Origin: Chara braunii
Lineage: Eukaryota; Streptophyta; Charophyceae; Charales; Characeae
Direction: 5' to 3'
NCBI GenBank assembly: GCA_003427395.1
Contig: BFEA01000005.1
Span: 3,385,912-3,423,210 of the forward strand
DNA: 37,299 bases
Shown: positions 10,080 to 18,875 of the stretch, in pieces
How the letters are laid out: every line of letters begins with the position of its first letter
Position numbering within the stretch: the first letter of the stretch is position 1
Position numbers and translations under genes: made by a program
The notes under the pieces: generated by a model
Databases searched by the model: none
Told to the model about the DNA's origin: nothing
The model's input: the letters and a program-made list of their open reading frames with translations, nothing else

Positions 10080-10576
10080 CAGCTTACTCAGTTCACATTT
10101 ACATCGGAGAATAGGAGTGGCAGACTGCGGGGCAAAACTCCGTCATCAGGGAGAGGCTGAGGTACTGCTACCTCAGCAGTTCGCATTTCGACATCCTTTG
10201 CGCTGATCTGTCATTCCTGAAGCTGCTCCTGCTGCTCCTCCCTTCCCGCTGCTGCTGCTGATACCGGATCTCCTCCTGCTGCTCCTGCAGCTGCTGGTCT
10301 CCTCCTCCTCCTCCTGCTGCTGCTGCTGCTTGGGTACGTCCTCCACCTCTTTGTGGTCCTGCCACAGCCGCTGCTGCCGCAGCTGCTGTTACTGTGTTGT
10401 TACTGGGGCTGTTCTTGTTGTTTTTTTTATGTTGCAGCTCCTGCTCCCGCTGCCATTGTTGCTGCTGCCCTTGGATTTGTTTCCGATGTTTCCAAATTGC
10501 CGTCTGCTGCACATGCTTACAATCCACCTGTGACCTCAGCCAATGTTCATATCTGGGGAACTTGGACGTTCACTAC
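10080..10576 (-). pseudogene. tandem copy of the AQR 3' end (Q-rich tail plus 3' flank)
   Basis: This segment repeats 10577-11072 at an offset of about 496 bases. Shared landmarks are GTTCACATTTACAT (10091 and 10588) and the CTCAGCCAAT region (10535 and 11031). On the minus strand it holds an open frame (10168-10527) with HVQQTAIWKHRKQIQGQQQQ, matching HRQRTAICEHQKQMQEYHQQ of the AQR tail, followed by its own decayed Q/A/G-rich stretch. The copy lies downstream of the AQR stop and lacks the helicase, so it is a partial duplication and not a second gene. Flanking 3' sequence is included, so the duplication happened at DNA level. Confidence 0.82.
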
Positions 10577-10705
10577 CACCAAGGTCAGTTCACATTTACA
10601 TTACCGATTGGGGGTGGCAGACTGGCACAAAACTCTGACATCACAGAGAGTCTGGGATGATGATGCATCAGCACTTCGCATTTCGAGATCCTTTGCACTG
10701 ATCTG

Positions 10706-13700
10706 TCATTCTTGAACCTGTTGCTGCGGCTCCAGCTGTTCCTGCTGCTGCTGCTGCTTCTGGATGTCCTCCTCCTGGTTCTTCCCTTTCTGGATCTCCT
10801 CCTCCTGCCGGTGCTGCTGCTGCTGCTTGTCCCCATCCTCCTCCTCCTCCTGCCGCTGCTGTGTCTGCTGTTCTTTTAGCTGTTGCTGTTGTGGTTCTGG
10901 TTGTTGTTCTTGTTGTTGCTCCTGTTGCAGTTGCTGCTCCAGCTGCTGCTGCTGGTGGTACTCTTGCATTTGTTTCTGATGTTCACAAATTGCTGTCCGC
11001 TGCCGGTGCACAAATTCCACCTCCTGTGTCCTCAGCCAATCTTCATATCTGCTGGCCACAATTGCAGCCATCTCCTCCAGGCCACATACAAAATGCAGCC
11101 TTTGTGGGGGTAGCTGAGTCGTGACTTGTCTCTCAGTTGGGAACTGCTTTTCGTCAACGACCAGCACAAGTTTGTCGGGCCGGGCAACTAGCTGCTTAAA
11201 GGTGGGCAGCAGCTCATAGCACTGCTCAAAGAGACTTCGTCGGCAGAACACGTATAATCCAAGTCGCGCACGAGACATTGCCACCACCAATCGCCGAACA
11301 TCCCTCAGGTGACCTACCACCCTTGTTCGCACAAGCGACAGGAGAATGTAGTCATTTTGCTGTCCTTGAAACCTGTCCACAGTGGTGACCTTGCTAGGCC
11401 GCCCAAAGAGTGGGTGATGAGCACAGCGCCGTTCAATGACGTCACGTATCAAGTGCTTCTGCCCGTTGTAGGTGGATAAGATGGAGATCTTATGAGCCGG
11501 GTACCCGAGCAGTCTCATGTACTGGAACACGCTGACAAGGTATTCTGCCTCCCCAAGGTTCTGATAAAACCATGGGTTGGGCTCGAACTCCCCGACGCCC
11601 TCGTAATCAGGCACATCAATGAGCTGGTACTCGAAGCCAAAGCCCGCATTAGCTGCCTGAAACTCATGCCCCAAGAAGACGTTAGGCAGGTTGCCCAGTT
11701 CCTGATATCGCCAACTGTACAGACGAGCGAGCGACGGTCGCGCCCGGCCTTGTGCATTCAGCTGAATATACGGAGTGCCCAGACGGACGAAGCGTGTGAA
11801 CAGACTTTGATCCAGGTGACTGTACTTCTGGAACGCCATGTTCTTCACTACAGGAGGTAGCTGATGATGGTCGCCAATCAGTATGCAACGCTTGAGGCGA
11901 GCGATTCCATCCTCCTGGCGCTGCAATAGCATGGGGATGAACGTTTCGATCTCAAGAATCTGAGCACTCTCCTCCATCAGGAGATTGTCATACTTAAAGC
12001 CCAGCTGGAGGAAATTGGAGCGTTTGAGGGCAGCATGTGTGCAGGTCATCGCAACGATCTTCGCTTGCTTCGTCATGAGGTAATTGGCTCGGTCGTTCGT
12101 CGTCTTCAGCAACTCGAAAGCCCGACATTCTTCCAGTTCCTGGAACATCGTTTTCAAATGCCGGAAACATCCGGTAGCCGCACGCATGTCCTGCACATAG
12201 GACAGACCACTGAAGAGACCGCTCGCCGTCTCTGCATCAGTCCCAGCCTTCCCCACGATCATATCTGCAAAGTACTCCTTGAACGGAAAGTGCTCTTTCA
12301 CAACACCAGGTGTCTGAGATTCCTCGCACACAGCAACAAACTTCTCCCAGCGGGAAAGCACATGCAGGAGCCAGAAATGGGCTGCTGTTTCACAAGTGTA
12401 CCCTGCATCTTCTGGAACATTTAGCGTTCTTGCCAGCCTCTCTACTTCCGCAAGCAGTTCCAAACGACGAGCAAGCATCGCATTGACTCTTCCCTGTTTG
12501 CTGAACACCTGCTCGGTGTCCAGCTCTTGCTCACCCATTCCCAGACGAAGCAGGTACCTTGCTGGAACATCTCGGTGCATGATCTTCTCGAACAGATCAT
12601 TGAGCGCCTGATTGGAATGGGTGATAAGAAGGGTTCGTTGTCCAGGGCAGTTGTGATACAACACATTGAGAATCTGAACTGCAACATCAGTTTTGCCAGT
12701 TCCCGGTGGGCCCACCACCATCGTCAACCCAGGCTGCACCCCTGACTTGATTGCCTCCACCTGCACAGGCGTAAATCGTACTGCATTCATCTTTGGTTTA
12801 TCCTGTGGATAAGGGCCCGGATCAGGTGGCACATACGCTTCTGCAAGCAGAACTGGCTTCTTCTCCTTCTTCTTCTTCTTCCCCTCCCCATCCATCACAA
12901 TCGGATCATCGCCTCCTGCTACGTCTGCACGCAATCGGCAGTGGCCACTTAACCCTCCTCTTGCTGCCGCCACCGCCTTATTTGAGGTTGTCTCCATGTC
13001 AGAAAGGAGGAATTTCACACGGAAAGGGGGGTATGGCTCCACCTCCGCTGTTGAATTGTCTGTAATCGCATAGCCATCCGCCGTGACAAACTGAACGTCG
13101 TGATCAGGGAAGCACTCCCGGAGGTGGGAGGCACTGAGGAATGTGTCCTTGAAGTCTATCTCTTCCAGCTGGTCAGGCATGTTGTGGTACTGAGCTGCAG
13201 CCGGGTCTCCATAGCCGAGAAAGATGTCGTGCAGCCATTTAGGCACCACCGTGTCCTCGTTCATCAAGTCACGGATTGACTCCAGAATGGCCTTGAAGTT
13301 GTTCTCCTTAGGCTTTCTCCGCATCAGGACGTTGAACGTACCATACAAATCTTCGGCACCATGAGCCGCCATAGCCACCATGTCCATCTGGTACTGTGCA
13401 GCATCCAGGGCAACAAGCAGTGTCCGCTGATCCCCTGCGGGTGGCTTCCAGTCCTCCCTCTTCGTCTTGCCACTGAAGTCATTCATCAGCAACAGCCCTT
13501 CATCTCGGATCTCGAGGACCTCGCAACCTCTGACATAAACAATCCCGTACTTTTCGGGCACAGATACATCCTTCCCAACGGCAGACAAACAGTCGGGAGA
13601 GAGAGGAGGTGGTCGGATGGTCAGCAAGAAGAGCACGTCGTGTTCCTTCAAGTCGTTCCATTCCGCCCGTATGTCCTGTTTGAAGGAGCCAATGCTAAAC

Positions 13701-15937
13701 ACCACTTCAGCGAGAACTACAGCCGGCTTCATCTCTCCGATCAGTGGGGCCTTTACCTGGGTGATTTTGAACCCTTGAATTTGCACTGCCATGCGTGCCC
13801 AACCCCGAAAAGTTACACACCCCTCCGTACTCGTCACCCCACACATCCTCTTGGCAACATCGTGGATATCCTCCCTGATCTCGTAGGTAGACTCTAATCG
13901 GAACAGATTGAAGTTGCGAAGAAGATAGTCGTGGAAGGTCAGAAACTGGAGATTCAACTTGGGAAGCGCCAGCGCCCCCTCGCCTGTATAGTTAATGCTG
14001 GGGACCAAGTTTTCATCCCATAGCACATCCTCATTTGGATAAAGTGGCAGCTCATTGATGGCCTCTCGCTGAGACGATCTCTTCTGGTAAGAGGAGAGGA
14101 TCACCTCGAGGAGGAAGTCATGTCGATCTGCCCAAGGATCGTCTGGAGCGACCAGGTGCAGCTGTTTCGTGACAAGCGTGTGGAGTTCATCCCGACTCAA
14201 CTTCAACAGATGCATCTTCAGGTCCTTGTACTCTTCAATGGCACCCACATTACTTAGCGCCAACTCCCGAAGCTGAGGCCACTGCTTGAACGCCAGTCGC
14301 TGAAGAGCCTGCAGCCTCGAACAGTGCATCTCAGCGATCTTGTCGTCCGATAATTGCTCTCCTGTGTGATCATCGATCTCGAAACCCTGATAGAAGCGAA
14401 ACAGGTCCACCAGCTGGCTGAAGAGCCGCCCTTTAGGATGGGAATAGAGCGCGCTCATCCTGCACTTGACGACAAGCGCCACATCGCCCACAACAGTCCT
14501 CACAAACCTTCGAGTAGGCAACTGACTTAGCAAATCAATCATCAACTCCACGAAGCGCTCACAGTATAGTAATGCTGCATGGTCCAGTTCTGCTTCTCCC
14601 CTTCCTCCTGCTGCTGTTGCTGTTGCTGTTGCTGCTGGGTGAGTAGACTCTCCTTTATCTGCACCCTTCGATTTCCCCTCTGCTTCCCCATCCTGTGCAT
14701 CCATCTCCATATCCTCCGCGGCCACCGCCGCCGCCAGTGAACGATCATCGCCGTCGCCATGATCTTTCTTTGGTCTCGCAATGATGACCTGGCTTAGTAT
14801 CTCGAGGAACTCTGAAATTAGGGACGGAATGAATTTGACCTCGATTCTGTCCTTCAACGGAGGACGCGATCTCGATCCACCACCACTGCTGGTAGATGCT
14901 GCACGACTCTCTTTCTTCAGCATCTTCGCCCACTTGTCAATCAACTGAGGATGGGATTTCAACTCGATCTGAAGCCTCCCCGGCGAGAGCGAATGCCATA
15001 GCTGCCACGAGACAACCCTAAGCGCCTGTTTCCTCACCATCTCGTCTTCGAGGCTCTGGAAGGAGTTGATCACGAAGAGCAGGTAGTTCACTCTCTCACG
15101 CACGGTGAGAGATCTACCGTCCTTCAGAGTGAGCACCCTTCTGAAAAACCCTCGAAAAGCCTCCTCGCGATCGTGAAAACACCGCCACGCAGGAACGTTC
15201 TCTCGAAACTTCTCGTTAACCATCAAGATGATCGACATGACGTTTTCATACGTGGCAGTCTCTGGATCGAAGTTGGGCCAGAGGTACTTCTCGAGGTACT
15301 GGCTGATCTCGAGCAGCATCACACGCTGCAGGGGCACTGACCTGCCACCCTGACCTGTCAGCTCCGTACGGTAAATCTTCCGCACCAAATCCGCATTGAA
15401 CGAAAGCTTCTTGGGCGGTGCCGCTGTGCCTTCCCCCTTCGTCGCCGTCGCCGCCCAATTGGCCATCGCGATCGCCGTCAATCTATCGGCCTGGATCTCC
15501 TTCACAGTGATTGTTCTCCCTGGCATCGCTCCCAAAGTCGACTCCGCAGACAACTTCATCATCGCCGGCAGCTCGTCGTACACTTTGGCACGCTTGTGCA
15601 ACCTGTCCAGCTCGATCAGATCCTCCTGAGCCATTCCAGGTCCAATGTGAACAATTCCAGGTCCAACGACTACAGCTGGTACATGTTGCCGATGGTAACC
15701 TGGCGGTGTGGGAATTCGCCATAGCGGAGCCCGATTTCGCAGTGTAAAATCGGAAAACGAAGCTGCCACTGCTGGACCATATTGCACAATCGGCGGCACG
15801 CCTGTCGGCCGCCCTAACGGGATTGATATCCTCCCTTGAGCAGCTTCAAATTGATGACGACTCATCATTCCTAAACCTTCCATCGCTCCCCTTAGCGCGA
15901 GTTCGCTGGCGCCACACAGTTCCTTATCGTAAAACAC
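10706..15937 (-). CDS. AQR: Aquarius homologue, spliceosomal intron-binding SF1 RNA helicase
   Basis: Intact 1743-codon frame without introns. Aquarius is an SF1 RNA helicase that binds the intron upstream of the branch site in activated spliceosomes, as part of the intron-binding complex. The family N-terminal helical region begins near residue 189 (VMLLEISQYLEKYLW, VNEKFRENVPAW), followed by YCERFVELMIDLL (~455). Helicase motifs are whole: Walker A GPPGTGKT 1076-1083, motif II LMEESAQ (E1322/E1323; animal AQR has EEAAQ), GDHHQLPPV 1355-1363, VDRFQGQQNDY from 1520, MSRARLGLYVF from 1554. The frame is longer than the roughly 1500 residues usual for the family. Extra parts are 137 residues before MPGRTITVKEIQ, a low-complexity insert at about 391-453, and a Q/E-rich tail from ~1660. 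The Met at 15526 is a plausible true start because family similarity begins there. Absence of introns suggests a retrocopy or an ancestrally intronless gene. Confidence 0.95.
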   Translation of the reverse strand: MFYDKELCGASELALRGAMEGLGMMSRHQFEAAQGRISIPLGRPTGVPPIVQYGPAVAASFSDFTLRNRAPLWRIPTPPGYHRQHVPAVVVGPGIVHIGPGMAQEDLIELDRLHKRAKVYDELPAMMKLSAESTLGAMPGRTITVKEIQADRLTAIAMANWAATATKGEGTAAPPKKLSFNADLVRKIYRTELTGQGGRSVPLQRVMLLEISQYLEKYLWPNFDPETATYENVMSIILMVNEKFRENVPAWRCFHDREEAFRGFFRRVLTLKDGRSLTVRERVNYLLFVINSFQSLEDEMVRKQALRVVSWQLWHSLSPGRLQIELKSHPQLIDKWAKMLKKESRAASTSSGGGSRSRPPLKDRIEVKFIPSLISEFLEILSQVIIARPKKDHGDGDDRSLAAAVAAEDMEMDAQDGEAEGKSKGADKGESTHPAATATATAAGGRGEAELDHAALLYCERFVELMIDLLSQLPTRRFVRTVVGDVALVVKCRMSALYSHPKGRLFSQLVDLFRFYQGFEIDDHTGEQLSDDKIAEMHCSRLQALQRLAFKQWPQLRELALSNVGAIEEYKDLKMHLLKLSRDELHTLVTKQLHLVAPDDPWADRHDFLLEVILSSYQKRSSQREAINELPLYPNEDVLWDENLVPSINYTGEGALALPKLNLQFLTFHDYLLRNFNLFRLESTYEIREDIHDVAKRMCGVTSTEGCVTFRGWARMAVQIQGFKITQVKAPLIGEMKPAVVLAEVVFSIGSFKQDIRAEWNDLKEHDVLFLLTIRPPPLSPDCLSAVGKDVSVPEKYGIVYVRGCEVLEIRDEGLLLMNDFSGKTKREDWKPPAGDQRTLLVALDAAQYQMDMVAMAAHGAEDLYGTFNVLMRRKPKENNFKAILESIRDLMNEDTVVPKWLHDIFLGYGDPAAAQYHNMPDQLEEIDFKDTFLSASHLRECFPDHDVQFVTADGYAITDNSTAEVEPYPPFRVKFLLSDMETTSNKAVAAARGGLSGHCRLRADVAGGDDPIVMDGEGKKKKKEKKPVLLAEAYVPPDPGPYPQDKPKMNAVRFTPVQVEAIKSGVQPGLTMVVGPPGTGKTDVAVQILNVLYHNCPGQRTLLITHSNQALNDLFEKIMHRDVPARYLLRLGMGEQELDTEQVFSKQGRVNAMLARRLELLAEVERLARTLNVPEDAGYTCETAAHFWLLHVLSRWEKFVAVCEESQTPGVVKEHFPFKEYFADMIVGKAGTDAETASGLFSGLSYVQDMRAATGCFRHLKTMFQELEECRAFELLKTTNDRANYLMTKQAKIVAMTCTHAALKRSNFLQLGFKYDNLLMEESAQILEIETFIPMLLQRQEDGIARLKRCILIGDHHQLPPVVKNMAFQKYSHLDQSLFTRFVRLGTPYIQLNAQGRARPSLARLYSWRYQELGNLPNVFLGHEFQAANAGFGFEYQLIDVPDYEGVGEFEPNPWFYQNLGEAEYLVSVFQYMRLLGYPAHKISILSTYNGQKHLIRDVIERRCAHHPLFGRPSKVTTVDRFQGQQNDYILLSLVRTRVVGHLRDVRRLVVAMSRARLGLYVFCRRSLFEQCYELLPTFKQLVARPDKLVLVVDEKQFPTERQVTTQLPPQRLHFVCGLEEMAAIVASRYEDWLRTQEVEFVHRQRTAICEHQKQMQEYHQQQQLEQQLQQEQQQEQQPEPQQQQLKEQQTQQRQEEEEDGDKQQQQHRQEEEIQKGKNQEEDIQKQQQQQEQLEPQQQVQE
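10741..10960 (-). repeat. CAG/CTG-rich tract encoding the AQR glutamine-rich tail
   Basis: Interrupted CTG/CTC triplets on the plus strand read as Gln and Glu codons in the AQR frame (about residues 1660-1733). Such triplet tracts slip and expand easily. A related tract is present in the duplicated copy at 10200-10450. Confidence 0.8.
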
Positions 15938-16792
15938 GGTGCTTCCCGCGCCGCGCCGCCATCAACAGCACACGGTGCTTCAATGGATGACACTTGTCCG
16001 ATGATTTACAGCACGCCGATGATGTCGTTATCGCCGATGATAGCCTCCTCAACTGGCAGCGATGGTGACTGAACGACAGCGCCCACCAGCCCGGATCCGG
16101 GAACCGGCCCCCAAATTACCCTCCCTCGACATCGCCATTAGGCCAGGACACTGTTGCCATACTCCCAGTGCATATTCGTGTTGTTGCAAAGCAAGTGGAG
16201 GAAACCTGGCGGAGTTCACCAGCACGGACGTCGTAGCCTGCAAACAATACCTATCCAATCCCTACTGACTCAAGCCGCGGGTGCAACCAACCCTATTTTG
16301 TCGAACCTGAGAGCATACTCACACGGCGACCCCAAATCCGCAAAATATGCGGATATGGGAAGGGCCGATTTGAAGTTTTGGGCATGGTTCTTTTCTTTTT
16401 TTTTTTCCGAGAAGATAGCACTTTCATTCCAAAAAAGGGGCCCGGGAACACACCTGGACAAAGCAACCCGGTACAATACGTGCTCGGGCCATTACCCAGC
16501 CGTAGGCTCCTGGAAACCGGGTCCAGTGACCAGTACCTCGCTCAGCTATCAAATCCGAGGCTCAGACTACCGGTAGCCTCCTGGAAACGGGTCCAGTGAC
16601 CAGTACCTCGCTCAGCTATCAAATCCGAGGCTCAGACTACCGGTAGCCCGAGCATTCCCAAGCCTCGGACTTTATTGCCGAGCCTCGGACGACGGGTAGT
16701 ACATCACAGAAAACTAAGAAAAATAAAAAAAATGAAAAAAAACATATAACATTCAGCAAAAAAAAAAAGAAAGGAAATCAGACATGCCTAAC
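15938..16792. other. AQR upstream region and short tandem repeat
   Basis: This is presumed promoter and 5' leader of the minus-strand AQR gene. No TATA box or other promoter element could be assigned with confidence. Short frames at 16049-16268 on both strands overlap each other and look like chance. The half furthest from AQR carries the 71-bp tandem repeat and A-rich DNA. Confidence 0.45.
16502..16646. repeat. 71-bp tandem duplication
   Basis: The unit starting GTAGGCTCCTGG at 16502 is repeated almost exactly from 16573 (GTAGCCTCCTGG), and a third start (GTAGCCCGAG) follows at 16643. Each unit contains CCAGTGACCAGTACCTCGC and CCGAGGCTCAGACTACCGG. Confidence 0.9.
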
Positions 16793-16832
16793 GAGAATGA
16801 ATCTTCCTCGAGAAAGAGGAAGATTCATTCTC
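16793..16832. repeat. 17-bp-arm perfect palindrome
   Basis: GAGAATGAATCTTCCTC (16793-16809) and its exact reverse complement (16816-16832) are separated by six bases. The same 17-mer occurs at 27972-27988 within the foldback element there, so the two sites belong to one repeat family. Confidence 0.92.
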
Positions 16833-16846
16833 ATGAGAGGTTCACT

Positions 16847-16850
<4 letters not shown>

Positions 16851-16899
<49 letters not shown>

Positions 16900-16969
16900 C
16901 GTCAGGGAGTTTGGTGACCAAACTCAGTGTTGGAAACTCCTTGTCGCCCTCTCTCTCTCTCTCTCTCTC
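16851..16969. repeat. inverted GA/CT microsatellite pair
   Basis: (GA)21 at about 16851-16893 faces a CT run at 16949-16969. Between them AGGGCG and CGCCCT, and GGAGTTT and AAACTCC, are also inverted. The whole 120 bases could fold into one long imperfect hairpin. Confidence 0.7.
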
Positions 16970-17339
16970 GTTCTTTCCCCTTTCCCCCTGGCCTCCCGTT
17001 TTGTTTTTTTGGTTACTTCTCATTTTTGGATTTTTTTTTTTTTTTTTTTTTTTTGCCCGTTTTTTGGGGAATATCGGTCGTTCACGGGTGGGTACCCCGC
17101 CCGACGTGACGCGTTAACGGCCACATCAGGTTTTTCAATTTGGGCGAGGTACTGGGGGTTTAACGAAAATTCCTCTCAATTTAAAAAAAAAAAAAACTAA
17201 AATTAGGCAGATCTCTAATGTTTTCATAGCACCGAGTAGTAAACCCGACGTTTCCTCCAATCTTACCAAGAGGAGGGAAATAGAGACCTCGGTATGCCTA
17301 TTACACTAACCTTACTGGATCAGGCCTATCTTCAGCCCT

Positions 17340-18875
17340 AGTCAATCATGTGTGTTTGATAATCAAACACAGATAATATAGTGTCCTTCTTGGTTGATGG
17401 AGGCTAGTCTGTTATTGCGAGCCCATGTTTGTTGAAACCATATGAAGTTCTTGCAATGCCAGCCGACTTGGATAATCCTTCTTATGCTTTGTTTAATTGT
17501 TGTTATTGCCTTGAGATTTCTTCTCCTCTGAAGACTCTCGCATTTCGAGTCGACCATATAGTCTCCATTAAGACTCCCCTACAACAGAGAGCAACATAGC
17601 CCCAGTCCGAGGTGTAGTGCATGCCCTCGAGAATAAGACATGTAAACATCCAAAAGTATGACCAATCAAAGCACTTCCCTACTGTGTTTCCAATGTTTTT
17701 TCCACCATATTAGCAGATCATCAACTAATGGACAAAAGAGTCAGAGGTGGATCATATTTTCCCATCCTCAGTTGCATCTCAAGCAATGAGTTGAAACTTT
17801 CATTCCCTTGGTCGAAAGTCATATGGCTGTAACGGTTACCATTAAGGATTGCAGCTACATGATGCTGGTTTGTTTCTTAACCGGATATTTCTTAAGAGCC
17901 TTCAAAAAGTTACAAACCCTTTGCTCGGTGACACCCTCCAATTGCTTTGCCTTCGCCCTGTCCATTGCCGAAGTCGTCACCTTTTTCTTCAAACGTGACT
18001 GTTGGAGTTTGACTCCTACCTTCGGATGGTATTGATACAGTGGGGTACCAAACTCCTGTCTCCCTTGGTCCGTCCATCCCAAAAGTAATGGTTCCACTCT
18101 CAACCTATCTGCATCACGCAATAGGATGGTTGTCGTCTAACTTTGAACTCTCACCTGTACCATATTTCTGGTGTTGCTTAACTGTTCATCTTCATTGACC
18201 AGGGTGAGGTTGTCTGAGATAGCAGCTCCCGATCGTCTGGTCCATCGCTGAACTCTAAGCCCAACCACTAAGTCTGGACCCAGGACCTTCATTACCTGGT
18301 TCGGGTGGTCATCCGATTGGAGCCACGTGCCCTCGGCATGTTCCACGTTCGGTTGTAGCAAGTTATTAGCAATGTGGTCCACGAAATTGGAATCGCCCCT
18401 CTGAGCTCGGAATAATGTTTAGCCACGTTATGTGGTCGTGGAAGTAAGCTTCGTATCTAGGAAAGTTATAAAAAACAGGAATGAATAGTATCCCAAATAT
18501 CTCTTACTTGTATGACACCTTTCTTTATCCAGTTCAGTCCAAAATTACCCGTCGACTCTGCGGCTGAAAGCAGGTGTCATCTGGTCTCAAAATCATTGAA
18601 TTTTCAAATAGCTCTTGGTTTAACACTTCCTGCTTGGAGGTTCGGGGAAGGCGTTCAGTTGGTTTGACTTTATTCCATGCGCCCAGGATATTCCTGCAGG
18701 TTTTCGAGTTGGGTCTGCAATTACAAAAAGACGGCAATAGCATGCAAACCCAGACTTTGGAGTGTTCTTATAGATCCCATTCTGTCCCTAAGATATACTC
18801 GGCTAGGTCCATCCAGATCTTGGACCCACCTTCCATCATAGCCTGAATGGGTCATTTGGCCAATAAAGTTATGTT
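17340..18875 (-). pseudogene. LINE ORF2 C-terminal region with zinc-binding motif
   Basis: Short frames continue the ORF2 tail (18743-18534, 18382-18137, 18121-17855, 17557-17363). Near 17728-17785 the minus strand reads HCLRCN, then IHL and LFCPLVDDLLIWW. This resembles the C-X2-C, H-X-X-X-C pattern of the zinc finger found after plant LINE reverse transcriptases. Stops interrupt it. Only this motif is recognisable; the rest is assigned by position. Confidence 0.6.

Noticed and set aside
13361-13897. 178-codon plus-strand open frame inside AQR
   Set aside because: It is antisense to a clearly conserved coding region; no independent support.
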